Below, one piece after another: positions 47,348 through 56,106 of a DNA stretch of 64,000 nt (positions are counted from its first letter, which is position 1; each line of letters opens with the position of its first letter). The stretch spans positions 1,798,001 to 1,862,000 of the forward strand of contig NZ_CP124614.1 of NCBI RefSeq assembly GCF_029958905.1, in the 5' to 3' direction. The notes below the pieces were generated by a model. It ran no database searches, was not told the origin of the DNA, and worked only from the letters and a program-made list of their open reading frames with translations. This DNA comes from Vibrio sp. YMD68. GTDB taxonomy: Bacteria > Pseudomonadota > Gammaproteobacteria > Enterobacterales > Vibrionaceae. The position numbers and the translations under genes are program-made.

Positions 47348-48217
47348 TTAGACATACTGCTTAACAAAGTCGATAAATGTTCTATCGGCTTTCGATTGAT
47401 ACCCATCTTTTCGCCACGCCAAAGCCAAATCTATCTTTACAGGCTCTTCAAATGGAATGCCCACCACGCCTTGTTCATTGTCGGTGACGAGTTTCAATAG
47501 CGCAGTAATAGCAAATTCTCGTTTTACAATATTCAGTATCATTGGGATCAAGTTGGTTTCAAAAGAGAACTGCGGAGTAAACTGATTTTCGATAGACACA
47601 CGATCAATAAACTCTCTGTGAAAATAGCCCGGCTTAAACATCACCAATTCATGTTGAAAAAACTCGGAATACGACATTGAACTATTCTGTGCCAAAGGAT
47701 GGGTTTCAGACACGACGGCAACCATCTCGCCGGTCACTAGGTAATCGGTATCGAGATCTTCCGGAATGTCGTTATTCACAATGACCCCAATATCCAGCTC
47801 TCCATCCAATAGCATTTTCCGAATTGACTGCGTTCCTGCATCGACCAGTGTCAGTTTTAAGTTTGGGTAATGAGATTTAAAAGCCATCAAGATGTCAGGA
47901 AAAAAGTAAGACCCCATCATACTAGGAGCCCCTAAGCGGACCTCTCCTTTTTCCAATCCGATCAGTTCATCCATAGCGAGCTTGGCATCGTCTAACTGTT
48001 GTAAAATACGCTTCGCATGGTCGAGTAATACTTTCCCTTCATGGGTGAGTTCTACTTTTCTGTCTTGCCTCTTAAAGAGCACCACGCCAAGTTGCTGCTC
48101 AAATTTTTTTATCGAGATACTTAAGGCGGGTTGAGCAATATGTAACGCCTTCGCTGCCATCGTAAAATGACCAAGCTCTGCAACCTTGACGAAGTGTTTG
48201 AGATGACGAGTTTCCAT
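47348..48217 (-). CDS. LysR-family transcriptional regulator
   Basis: A 289-aa LTTR. The N-terminal winged helix-turn-helix (METRHLKHFVKVAELGHFT...AQPALSISIKKFEQQLG, residues 1-60) is followed by an alpha/beta effector domain (about 90-289). It is divergent from an MFS transporter 111 bp away, the usual arrangement for local control of an efflux or uptake gene. The palindrome TATCGAGTCGATA in the gap is a candidate binding site. The effector is unknown. Confidence 0.92.
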   Translation of the reverse strand: METRHLKHFVKVAELGHFTMAAKALHIAQPALSISIKKFEQQLGVVLFKRQDRKVELTHEGKVLLDHAKRILQQLDDAKLAMDELIGLEKGEVRLGAPSMMGSYFFPDILMAFKSHYPNLKLTLVDAGTQSIRKMLLDGELDIGVIVNNDIPEDLDTDYLVTGEMVAVVSETHPLAQNSSMSYSEFFQHELVMFKPGYFHREFIDRVSIENQFTPQFSFETNLIPMILNIVKREFAITALLKLVTDNEQGVVGIPFEEPVKIDLALAWRKDGYQSKADRTFIDFVKQYV

Positions 48218-48232
48218 ATCATTAACTTTTTA

Positions 48233-48245
48233 TATCGAGTCGATA
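48233..48245. promoter_or_regulatory. Candidate LysR operator between lysR-like and MFS genes
   Basis: TATCGA-G-TCGATA is a perfect 13-bp interrupted palindrome 16 bp upstream of the regulator's ATG. LysR proteins favour T-N11-A sites, which this satisfies. Confidence 0.55.
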
Positions 48246-48328
48246 GTTTTAATATATTTTATTAATCACAAATTCACTGCTAATTTCATCACATTACCCC
48301 GAAATTCATTGGCGTTCAGGACAAATAA

Positions 48329-49543
48329 ATGGCTGAGTTTGGCAGTACCCGCTATAAAAAAATCACCTTAAGCTTGGCACTGGGCTCATTCTTGGTGTTC
48401 TGCAACCTTTATCTATTTCAGCCAATCCTTCCTTTGCTCGCCAAAGAATTTACGGTATCAGAAACTCAAATTAACGGATTGTTTGCTGCGTCTACCTTTG
48501 CGCTTTCTATTTTCCTCGTACCCTGGGCCATCTGCTCCGAATCTTTTGGCCGTAAAAAAGTCATGCTAGGGGGCATTTTTTCTATGCCTTTGATTGGCTT
48601 ATTGATGCTTCTTAGCGACAGCTTTTGGCTACTGCTCCTGACCCGAGGATTAATGGGGGTGGCGTTGGCCGCGTTTGCTTCCGTGGCCGTTGCCTACATG
48701 GTTGAAGAGCTAAGCCCTAAGGCATTTGGCCAGGCGATTGGGGGATACATTGCCGCCAATTCTCTCGGTGGCATTAGTGGCCGCATACTCGGCGGCACGC
48801 TTACCGAAATGTTCAGCTGGCAAACTGCCGTTGCAACCATGGCCATCTTCACGTTCATAGGCGCTGTGATTGTTGGGCTGCTACTACCAAACCAGGACAA
48901 CTTTACTCCCCAGCGTGGTCTTTTTTTCCACCATAATCGAGCGTTGGTGAAACACATCAAAAACAAGACGTTGTGGTTTGCCATGCTCATTGGTGGCATC
49001 AATTTCGCGCTTTTTGTTAATCTGTATTCCGTCATGGGCTTTCGCTTAGTCAGTGCCCCACATTATCTGCCGATTGGCGCTGCCTCTTTGATTTTTCTGT
49101 GTTACTTAGCAGGAACTCTTAGCTCGAAATTAACTGGGAAATGGGCTCAACATAAACAGCCTATTTCAGGGATGGTAACCGGAAGCATCATCAGCATGCT
49201 GGGTATGTGGGCGGCACTGGTTGATCACTTACCCATGATGGTCATTGGGTTATTACTGGTGAGCTTTGGTGCATTTTTTACGCATACCTTAGCGTATTCA
49301 TGGATTAGCCAAAGGGCCGAACACGCGAAAGCAACGGCAACCGCACTGTATCTTGTTCACTACTATATAGGTGGAAGCTTAGGTGGGTTCTTTCTTATCT
49401 ATTGCTGGCAACACGGTGGATGGTTGAGTGTCACCATGGGTGGCATGGTTCTCTATCTTGGTTTGTTTGCTCTTTGCTATGCTCTCTATCGACAAACGGT
49501 ATCGTCTCGGACGTTGGCCGAACCTCACCCAACACACCGATAA
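48329..49543 (+). CDS. MFS transporter, YnfM-like
   Basis: A 404-aa permease with 12 predicted spans. The MFS signature between spans 2 and 3 reads CSESFGRKKVML (D/E-x-x-G-R-K/R). The SPKAFGQAIGGYIAANSLGG region matches the YnfM/arabinose-efflux-like subgroup. The substrate is unknown. It is divergent from the LysR gene that probably controls it. Confidence 0.9.
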   Translation: MAEFGSTRYKKITLSLALGSFLVFCNLYLFQPILPLLAKEFTVSETQINGLFAASTFALSIFLVPWAICSESFGRKKVMLGGIFSMPLIGLLMLLSDSFWLLLLTRGLMGVALAAFASVAVAYMVEELSPKAFGQAIGGYIAANSLGGISGRILGGTLTEMFSWQTAVATMAIFTFIGAVIVGLLLPNQDNFTPQRGLFFHHNRALVKHIKNKTLWFAMLIGGINFALFVNLYSVMGFRLVSAPHYLPIGAASLIFLCYLAGTLSSKLTGKWAQHKQPISGMVTGSIISMLGMWAALVDHLPMMVIGLLLVSFGAFFTHTLAYSWISQRAEHAKATATALYLVHYYIGGSLGGFFLIYCWQHGGWLSVTMGGMVLYLGLFALCYALYRQTVSSRTLAEPHPTHR

Positions 49544-49736
49544 ACGATACTTAATCTGTCAGTTGGACAGCCGTTAAATAAGTAATGGAAGAAGTGTTTT
49601 AAGCAGCGATGTTAAGCAGTAAAACAAGCACCATTTTTACTCATTCAAAGCGTCATTTCTGGTATTCTATTCGTTCTAATATCTGGAGACGCACGGTGCT
49701 GACTCCCGCAGAAACGGTTTAAGTAAAGATACCCCT

Positions 49737-50288
49737 ATGGACAACTATCAACTCGCAGAAAAACAGACTCAGCAATGGTTAGAAGACGTCATCGTTGGTC
49801 TTAACCTGTGTCCTTTCGCACACAAGCCGAATAAGAATAAACAGATTAAAATCGCAGTCACCGACGCCACGACGGAAGAAGCACTGCTTGAACGTATTTT
49901 GGAAGAATTTCAGATTCTCGACAGTAAAGATGCCAAAGAGCTAGAAACAACTTTGGTTGTGATTCCCGATATGCTTCAGGATTTCATGGATTACAACTTT
50001 TTTCTCGACTGGGTTGATGGGCTGATCAAACAGCAAGACTATGAAGGAATTTACCAAGTCGCGACATTTCATCCGGATTATTACTTTCACGGGACCCAAC
50101 CCGATGATACCGAGAATCTGACTAATCGCTCTCCTTACCCAACCATTCATTTAATCCGTGAAGAGTCGATGGAAAAGGTGCTCAAACACTATCCCGATCC
50201 TGAAGCCATACCCGATAACAATATTGCTCGTGTTGAGTCTTTATCGCAGGAAGAAAAACAGCAACTGTTTCCGTACCTTTTTCGCTAA
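49737..50288 (+). CDS. DUF1415 domain-containing protein
   Basis: A 183-aa soluble protein of the DUF1415 family. WLEDVIVGLNLCPFAHKP (14-31) is the conserved start, and YQVATFHPDYYFHGTQPDD (about 107-125) the conserved middle with His and Asp residues that may bind a ligand. The function is unknown. It converges with ihfA, with no operon partner. Confidence 0.88.
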   Translation: MDNYQLAEKQTQQWLEDVIVGLNLCPFAHKPNKNKQIKIAVTDATTEEALLERILEEFQILDSKDAKELETTLVVIPDMLQDFMDYNFFLDWVDGLIKQQDYEGIYQVATFHPDYYFHGTQPDDTENLTNRSPYPTIHLIREESMEKVLKHYPDPEAIPDNNIARVESLSQEEKQQLFPYLFR

Positions 50289-50469
50289 TCGATTCAAAAA
50301 ATCACAATGCGTAAACGTTCACGCTTAAATGATGCTATAAGCGAAAAGGAAAGGAAGAGAAGCAGAGAGAAAAAGCGAAAAGAATTGAAAATTCAATGAG
50401 TATGAGTGCTTTCAACTTCATCGATTGATAAAGCCTAAAGGATGTTCATTTATTGCCTTAAGCCAGATA

Positions 50470-50495
50470 TAAAAAGACCACGCTAGGCGTGGTCT
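50470..50495 (-). terminator. Terminator after ihfA
   Basis: AGACCACGC/GCGTGGTCT stem with a 3-nt loop. On the minus strand it is followed by TTTTTATA, about 12 nt past the ihfA stop codon. Confidence 0.9.
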
Positions 50496-50506
50496 CAATC
50501 GATCAG

Positions 50507-50803
50507 CTATTTGTCAACTTTGATATTCTCTACGCGGGCTTTTAGTTTTTGTCCCGGACGGAATGTGACAACACGTCGAGCAGAAATAGGAATGTCTTCG
50601 CCAGTTTTAGGATTTCGACCTGGGCGTTCGCTTTTCTCTCGAAGGTCAAAGTTACCAAAACCAGACAGCTTTACCTGCTCGCCACTTTCGAGTGCTTTTC
50701 GAATTTCTTCGAAAAATACTTCAACCGTTTCCTTGGCATCCCGTTTACTGTATCCAAGTTTTTCAAACAGGTTCTCAGCCAGATCGGCCTTTGTGAGCGC
50801 CAT
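50507..50803 (-). CDS. ihfA: Integration host factor subunit alpha
   Basis: The ATG at 50803 with AAGGGGAG upstream gives the normal 98-aa IHF-alpha, [17 protein letters not shown]. Longer frames upstream are not family sequence. The DNA-minor-groove arm [17 protein letters not shown] and the [10 protein letters not shown] loop, with its intercalating proline, are intact. With IHF-beta it bends DNA in recombination and transcription. In many gammaproteobacteria ihfA directly follows pheT; here about 8.6 kb of other DNA lies between, so it must use its own promoter. TTGGCG-17-ATACAC near 50885-50925 is a weak candidate. Confidence 0.97.
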   Translation of the reverse strand: MALTKADLAENLFEKLGYSKRDAKETVEVFFEEIRKALESGEQVKLSGFGNFDLREKSERPGRNPKTGEDIPISARRVVTFRPGQKLKARVENIKVDK

Positions 50804-51364
50804 AAAACTCCCCTTAAAGCTATGTTTAACATTACTGCCAGATGGCAGCGCCAAAGCATTTTGCCTAGCCAATCAACAACATATCGGCTTTACCTTGGAA
50901 AGTGTATGCCAAGCTTCTGATTTTCGCCAACTTTTTTCTAAGTGTATGGAACTATCAATAAATATAAATTGAATCAATAAACACATCATTCAAGATATAA
51001 AACCAAAAATACAAAATTAAAAAAGAATTTATAGGATTAATAACCGAAAAGTAGACTAATTACATTATTAATGACCATAAGGCTTGGGTGGATTTTTTTT
51101 GAAGTTTGTTCAGAAAATTCTCAAATTAAGGACAAAACCACCCAAACACTTGGCCGCTTATTTCATTACTAACCCATTAATAATCAACAGGTTTCAGATA
51201 TAAAATACGCCCAATCTAAACGGACTCTCTTACTTTGTTCTATACCTTAACCTACCGATCAACGACGAGCTATTATTAATCGCAACCGCTAGCAACTACG
51301 CTGGCAACTAACAGTAAGAACACAAACACAAAAGGAACAAGAACAGAAAAACAGCAAAAACAGA
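50804..51364. promoter_or_regulatory. AT-rich gap upstream of ihfA
   Basis: A 561-bp gap with no credible ORF. The ihfA-proximal part contains a CTGCCA/TGGCAG hairpin (about 50837-50850) in the presumed 5' UTR. The rest is strongly AT-rich with ATCAATAAA-type stretches (about 50945-51000). This marks the left border of the island between ihfA and pheT. No insertion sequence or attachment-site duplication was found by eye. Confidence 0.4.
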
Positions 51365-52291
51365 TCAAGTAGAGAGCCATTCATCCAGCACCGCGATAAA
51401 CTTAGGATTAATCAGATACCCAATTGATCCGTGTGGGTTGCTTTGCCTATTACGAACATTGAGGTTATAAATTGGGTAGATGTCTTTCATTCCACCGGGC
51501 ACCAAACCCAGTTTCAGCATTTCTTCAAAGTCGTTTTTGATCTTGCTGTCGTGAGAGATAAAATCGTCTTCTGCGGAGATGTTTATCCATCGATGAATAT
51601 TTAAAGGGTACTTCCTAAAGCCTTTTAATCGACTCCCCTTTAAGCGATCTTTTACACTCTCATCCCCTAACGGCGAACCCAGTGTTACCAGTAAATCGAC
51701 CTTCTTCTTCGCGCCGTAAACCCCTCGGTATTCACTGTAATGCGACAGCTTCCATAACACGTCATAACTGATCATAGTGCCAAGGCTATGCGACACGATC
51801 ATCACATCATCTTGATTATCCAGCGCCTCCCTTAATTCGACCATTAATCGATACCTGACATCACTACCAAAATAAGAATCTTCATACCAGTAATGAGCCA
51901 TATCTGGCGCAACCAGAGTGATGATTGGTTCGGCGGCTTTCAATCGATTGAGTACGGAAGAAAACATATCTGCAAGCGCCTCCTGGAGGAAGCCTGCCTT
52001 AGAAACGTCATGATACGTTTTCTTGTTGAACTGTTTGGTCTTATAGCTTTTGAGCTTGATGAGTGCTTGCTGTCGACTGAGCGGATCCTCGGTGGGTTTG
52101 AATAACAAGGTGTTCGATAGGTCGCCAAAATAGACAAAGCGCTTCTCTACATTTTTAAACGCTTGAAGCGAACCTGAACCGTTGCAATCTCGCTGTAATC
52201 CATGTTCAATTGCGTCGTACCACAATGCCTGAAGAGATTCTTTGTCAGGCTTCTGATCCCGACCGTGGATGAATATTAATTTCTTAGCCAT
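51365..52291 (-). CDS. Alpha/beta-hydrolase, lipase-like
   Basis: A 308-aa protein with N-terminal KKLIFIHGRDQ (oxyanion strand and loop) and nucleophile S168 in VSHSLGTM. A downstream NISAEDDFISHD may supply the acid, and NPHGSIGYL (about 285-293) the catalytic His. There is no signal peptide, so it is cytosolic or an unexported effector. The substrate is unknown. It is the first gene of the island and has no close operon partner; the GC content appears slightly lower than in the core genes. Confidence 0.75.
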   Translation of the reverse strand: MAKKLIFIHGRDQKPDKESLQALWYDAIEHGLQRDCNGSGSLQAFKNVEKRFVYFGDLSNTLLFKPTEDPLSRQQALIKLKSYKTKQFNKKTYHDVSKAGFLQEALADMFSSVLNRLKAAEPIITLVAPDMAHYWYEDSYFGSDVRYRLMVELREALDNQDDVMIVSHSLGTMISYDVLWKLSHYSEYRGVYGAKKKVDLLVTLGSPLGDESVKDRLKGSRLKGFRKYPLNIHRWINISAEDDFISHDSKIKNDFEEMLKLGLVPGGMKDIYPIYNLNVRNRQSNPHGSIGYLINPKFIAVLDEWLST

Positions 52292-52561
52292 GACTGAGCA
52301 TCCTTGCGCGTTATCGACGTTAATCGCCTAGATGGTATTGTCCTTAAAACTGGAAAATAATTAACAGGTTAAGCATACTCCCCTGCTTAGATGCGATCTA
52401 TCTGGCGTAACCCAATACCCGTTAAACAACCACTTGTCCGTTTTTCTCGCGTAAATCTCCTAAAGCCTCAACACGGCCAATCACTTTCTCTCACATACAA
52501 AAAGCCCCGCAAACGCGAGGCCTTGTTCATGCTTACACCAATTTCAACTGACTGAATCTTT
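52292..52561. other. Gap between the lipase-like and the small conserved gene
   Basis: A 270-bp gap. Apart from the terminator of the downstream-lying minus-strand gene (52499-52525), nothing recognisable was seen. Confidence 0.4.
52499..52525 (-). terminator. Terminator of the 112-aa gene
   Basis: Minus strand: GGCCTCGC-GTTT-GCGGGGC (one G-U pair) followed by TTTTT. Confidence 0.85.
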
Positions 52562-52900
52562 TCAGTCCATGCGAGTAATAAAGGTTTGCTCGTCATCCAC
52601 AAAAGCCACATAGTCGCCGTGATAGATAAACACCCGACCACGCCCTTCAACGATACACGCAAGCTGTGGGTTCAAATCATCTTCAAGATCTTTACTTTGA
52701 TACGTGCCGGTATCAGTGATCACACCGCGGAATGTAGGCAAAAATCCATAGCTGCGCTTGGCTTGATCAATCAGGCTCAATTCACTGGCGGTAGAGAAGT
52801 AAGATGGGATTGGACCAGCATCTTCGATAAACATCGTTTTCAGTTCTTCAAAAGCGGTGATCACCAGCCAGTCGATGCCATTAACATGATGGATAAACAT
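52562..52900 (-). CDS. Small conserved protein of unknown function
   Basis: A 112-aa acidic, soluble protein starting MFIHHVNGIDWLVITAFEEL. The strands VFIYHGDYVAFVDDEQTFI near the end suggest a mixed alpha/beta fold. No motif allows a functional call. A real gene is supported by the own terminator, the regular codon use and the absence of any longer frame on either strand. It may be part of the ancestral pheT-ihfA neighbourhood in Vibrio rather than of the inserted material. Confidence 0.65.
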   Translation of the reverse strand: MFIHHVNGIDWLVITAFEELKTMFIEDAGPIPSYFSTASELSLIDQAKRSYGFLPTFRGVITDTGTYQSKDLEDDLNPQLACIVEGRGRVFIYHGDYVAFVDDEQTFITRMD

Positions 52901-53415
52901 TGTTTATAAATACCTAGATTCTCGATAATTCAGATGCGGAGATTCTATCACTATCAGGGGCTAAACGTAGTAGAGATTTGGTTGCTAAAGACAAGACCTT
53001 CCCCTGTTTATCGCCCTAATATATTCAGCATAAAACTAGTACAGATGTTCACCATCAAATCCCCCTAAGAACACTAGAAATCGTTCATCGATGGATTTTC
53101 TCTGGGTCTTTGGAGTCGAGCCGTTTCTTGCTAAACCTTGCTTTTTAACTCCTGAATTTAAGGGCCTACCAACAAATAGACACACACTGCCTACGGTTTC
53201 TCTTACTAGCAGCCTTACTCTACGACTAATGTCTAACTACCTGAGACTGTTTGTTTTTTTTGGTTTGGTATAAGGTACTAGCAACTGAATTTTGAGGATT
53301 ATTTTTAGTAATAAGTTGATTCGTTCTTCTTATTTAATAGTGAATTTTAAGAGTTTCATAGAAAAGAACGTTTGTTGGAATAGCACACCTTAGAGTGTGA
53401 ACGAAAGGAATCAAC
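52901..53415. promoter_or_regulatory. Upstream region of the DUF3360 gene
   Basis: A 515-bp AT-rich gap. A hairpin CACAC-CTTAGA-GTGTG (53384-53399) sits 17 nt before the ATG and may affect translation; GAAAGGA at 53402-53408 is the likely ribosome-binding site. A 60-codon open frame at 53091-53273 has no coding character. Confidence 0.45.
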
Positions 53416-54924
53416 ATGAGCAGTACTTTAGAGTCCGTACATATACAAACAGATAAGCCTCAACCCAATGAGGATGAACTCACTTATGAACAACAACACA
53501 AACCAAGATCGGAATTTGATTCCCGCGACCAATATTTAGAACATGAATTACAAATCATGGCGCCTAAACGCTGGCGTCCCAATTTACCGTTTAAAGATTA
53601 TCGATTTGAAATAGAAGATACCATTCCAGCTATGGCGGCGACCATTGGGAAGATTGTTATGGTGGGAGCCATTGCAACAACCTTTGCCGGTGCTCTAGGG
53701 CTAAACGAAGGCTTTATTTTAGAAAATGTTCGTTATGAATTACTCATCGCCTCTGTTTTCATCATTCTTTTCTCTGGTTTTTTATTGCCGACCGCTAACC
53801 TCGCAGGTACACACGGCCCACTCATTCCTTTAATTCCGATTGTCGTTGCAGCAGGCGGGCACCCTATGGCCTTTGGGTTGCTGATTGGTGCTTTTGGCTT
53901 AATTTTAGCCATCAGTAAAGGTGGTAGCATGTTGGCAAGCCTAACCAGTAAAGGCGTGTGTGGCGGTTTGCTGCTCTACCTTGGCTTTGTTGGAACCGCT
54001 TCTCAAGTTAAGAAGCTGTTCGCTTGGGCTGACGGGATCGGTATGAGCCATATTGCTTTTGTCGTGATCTTTTGCACCATTATTCTGTATGCGTTATTGG
54101 AACATTTCCGTAAACGTTGGCTAGCGGTACCTCTTAGTTGCTTGCTGGGTGGTACGTTAGCATTTGCCATGGGTGCCCCGTTTTCTTTCCAAACCGAGCC
54201 AGGTTTACCCAACATGAACCCAATGTATTGGTGGGGAGAAGATACAGGCTGGATGCTAGGCCTACCTACGATTGAACATTTCATGGTGGTGTTGCCATTT
54301 GCTATTTTAGCTGTGGCGATGTGGTCGCCAGATTTCTTAGGGCATCAAGTCTTTCAAAAAATCAGCTATCCAGAACGTACCGAAAAAGTACACATGAACA
54401 TTGACGACACCATGACCACAGCGTCAATTCGTCAAACATTCGGTTCTCTGCTCGGTGGTACTAACTTTACGTCTTCATGGGGTACTTACATCATACCTGC
54501 GGCAATTGCTAAACGCCCTATTCCTGCAGGCGCTTTGCTAACGGCTCTATTCTGTATCATCGCCGCGGTTTGGGGTTACCCAATGGATTTAGCTATCTGG
54601 CAACCTGTACTGTGTGTTGCGCTCATTGTTGGGGTATTTGTTCCATTACTAGAAGCTGGAATGGAAATGACACGTGAAGGGAAAACCACCCAATCAGCAG
54701 CGATTGTTGTATTTTCTTCAGCGCTCGTTAACCCCGCATTTGGTTGGGCTCTCACCATGCTGTTAGATAACTTAGGCTTAGTTGGTTGTAAAGAACGCAG
54801 CAGTGAACTGAGTAAAATGAGCCGTTGGGTGTTGCCTGGCGCTATGTTTATTGTGCTAAGTGGTGTAATGGCGTTGGTTGGTCTCCTACCGGGCATACCG
54901 GCGATTATCCCGAGTTTTCGTTAA
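53416..54924 (+). CDS. DUF3360 family multi-spanning membrane protein (SulP/SLC26-like)
   Basis: A 502-aa protein with a hydrophilic N-terminal region (1-70) and about 12-13 membrane spans. The family DUF3360 is common in Vibrio and resembles SulP-type anion transporters in layout. Motifs include PTANLAGTHGPLIPLIPIV and LLGGTNFTSSWGTYIIPAAI. Transport of an inorganic or organic anion is an inference from this resemblance; the substrate is unknown. GAAAGGA precedes the ATG and a terminator follows, so it is a single-gene unit. Confidence 0.85.
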   Translation: MSSTLESVHIQTDKPQPNEDELTYEQQHKPRSEFDSRDQYLEHELQIMAPKRWRPNLPFKDYRFEIEDTIPAMAATIGKIVMVGAIATTFAGALGLNEGFILENVRYELLIASVFIILFSGFLLPTANLAGTHGPLIPLIPIVVAAGGHPMAFGLLIGAFGLILAISKGGSMLASLTSKGVCGGLLLYLGFVGTASQVKKLFAWADGIGMSHIAFVVIFCTIILYALLEHFRKRWLAVPLSCLLGGTLAFAMGAPFSFQTEPGLPNMNPMYWWGEDTGWMLGLPTIEHFMVVLPFAILAVAMWSPDFLGHQVFQKISYPERTEKVHMNIDDTMTTASIRQTFGSLLGGTNFTSSWGTYIIPAAIAKRPIPAGALLTALFCIIAAVWGYPMDLAIWQPVLCVALIVGVFVPLLEAGMEMTREGKTTQSAAIVVFSSALVNPAFGWALTMLLDNLGLVGCKERSSELSKMSRWVLPGAMFIVLSGVMALVGLLPGIPAIIPSFR

Positions 54925-55032
54925 CCTCTAGGTTAGAGTTATGGAGTGGTTGCTTCTTTCTGTTGTTAACTTTCAAACTGGATTCGTTATCTGCACGAAA
55001 AATTGAAGCCATCGTTGATCGTCTTTTTTTGG

Positions 55033-55070
55033 CAAAAAAAAAGCCACTTAATGTAAAAAGTGGCTTTTCT
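55033..55070 (+). terminator. Terminator after the DUF3360 gene
   Basis: AAAAGCCACT/AGTGGCTTTT stem with a 10-nt loop; A run before and T-rich tract after. Confidence 0.85.
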
Positions 55071-55310
55071 ATTTTTCTACAATGTACATATTTTTTTCTT
55101 TTACAGTGTTACTGTTTGCGTTGAAACTTGTTCATTTTTCCACTGACGATGTTCCATCAGTCCTTAAAGCGTAGTCTAATTGCTAGTCTTGTCAATAAAT
55201 ACGTAGGCTCAGATTGACCAATATTGTCTAATATCATTTTCTCCAGCCAGACTGCAGTCTGGGCAGCCCAACTCCGTTAAGTCAGTGTCCAAAACTATTG
55301 GTGCGGATCA
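55071..55310. other. Gap containing a 16-bp palindrome
   Basis: The only notable structure is the perfect palindrome CCAGACTGCAGTCTGG (55247-55262), about 50 bp before the first repeat element. No ORF of coding character was seen. Confidence 0.45.
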
Positions 55311-55386
55311 ATTTTTGTTTAGGGAGAAGATGAACAATTCACTATTCTACATTTACTGGCTGGAAGCAAAAGGCAAGAGCTGACCC
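55311..55386 (+). repeat. Island repeat element, copy A (right half only)
   Basis: Begins ATTTTTGTTTAGGGAGAAGATG and ends GCAAAAGGCAAGAGCTGACCC (55366-55386). It aligns with the right 75 bp of copies B-D, with about 10 differences, so it is the most diverged copy. The left inverted end and the hairpin are missing. Confidence 0.85.
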
Positions 55387-55479
55387 TTCCATTCTGAATT
55401 CAAATAATCACCTCACCTTTGTATTACAAAAATAATGATTGGCAAATGGCAAAACCTTACCCATATACGCACTAAAAAC

Positions 55480-55508
55480 TTGACTCACATCACACTAATG
55501 GCTAATGT
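55480..55508 (+). promoter_or_regulatory. Sigma-70-type promoter for the DUF2798 gene
   Basis: -35 TTGACT (55480-55485), a 17-bp spacer and -10 TAATGT (55503-55508). It predicts a transcript start near 55515 and a 5' leader of about 150 nt. Confidence 0.65.
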
Positions 55509-55514
55509 ATGCGC

Positions 55515-55666
55515 TGTCGAAAAGATTTTAGACTGGTCCGGTTATTCCAGTCCTCGTTTATCCCGAGATTTAGTTGCTTCCAGCAAACCCGCGGCACTAA
55601 CCTTTTATTAGGATGGTGCTCGTCTATACGTTTCGTGCACCATCCATTGACAACTTGGGTGAAACA
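55515..55666 (+). ncRNA. Candidate structured 5' leader of the DUF2798 mRNA
   Basis: Four successive hairpins can form: GACTGG/CCAGTC (55531-55552), CTCG/CGAG (55553-55566), TTGCT/AGCAA (55574-55586) and GGATGGTGC/GCACCATCC (55611-55645). The start codon at 55667 follows. It does not match any riboswitch class I can recall. It could be a novel cis-regulatory RNA or chance structure. Confidence 0.4.
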
Positions 55667-55885
55667 ATGCAAAAGAAACAAACTCTAATCATCGCACAAA
55701 TCTTTATCTCTTTTATGATGGCATTCCTTATGACTGGCATTTTTAGCTTCATCGAGCTAGGAATGACAAAGGTATGGCTATACACATGGATGACTCATTT
55801 CATTACCGCTTGGCCTATTGCTTTTGTTTTGTCCATTTTTGTTGGTAGCTTAGGCTTTAAGTTTGCTAACAAAGTAACCTCTTAA
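55667..55885 (+). CDS. DUF2798 small membrane protein
   Basis: The ATG at 55667 (GGTGAAACA upstream) gives a 72-aa protein, MQKKQTLIIAQIFISFMMAF. It has two membrane spans (about 7-29 and 42-64), the layout of DUF2798 proteins, whose function is unknown. Earlier in-frame starts lie inside the leader hairpin and are rejected. Its last 57 codons and the DNA after the stop are duplicated at 57092-57455. Confidence 0.85.
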   Translation: MQKKQTLIIAQIFISFMMAFLMTGIFSFIELGMTKVWLYTWMTHFITAWPIAFVLSIFVGSLGFKFANKVTS

Positions 55886-56065
55886 AATACACCTGCTGCC
55901 TGCAAAAAGCGATCGGGTCAAAACGGTGGCTATCAGACCTTGCCTTTTGCCTTTTTGATGAGAGTGGCCTAGTTATTAGCTAGGCCATTTTTGTTTAGGG
56001 AAGAAGATGAACAGGTCACTATTCTAAATTTACTGACTGAAAGCAAAAGGCAAGACCTGACCCTG
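55716..56065 (+). repeat. Long direct repeat, copy 1 (DUF2798 3' part plus element B)
   Basis: Nearly identical to 57092-57455. By eye only a handful of substitutions are seen in about 350 bp, plus 14 extra bases in copy 2 from two more TTTTGCC units. It spans the DUF2798 3' end, its downstream spacer and a full repeat element. Confidence 0.95.
55934..56063 (+). repeat. Island repeat element, copy B
   Basis: Left end CAGACCTTGCCTTTTGC, a central terminator-like hairpin GGCCTAG-TTATTAG-CTAGGCC plus TTTTT (about 55966-55992), then GCAAAAGGCAAGACCTGACCC at the right (56043-56063). The ends are inverted repeats of each other. It lies between DUF2798 and the fic gene. Confidence 0.88.
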
Positions 56066-56106
56066 ACATTTTTGTTCCTACCAAGGTTTTGCAATCGCAC
56101 AAAAAT

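Noticed and set aside
50804..50872. 23-residue N-terminal extension of IhfA
   Set aside because: IHF-alpha starts [10 protein letters not shown]; a strong ribosome-binding site lies before that ATG.
53091..53273. 60-codon plus-strand ORF upstream of the DUF3360 gene
   Set aside because: Unbalanced composition, no ribosome-binding site and no recognisable domain; probably noncoding leader DNA.
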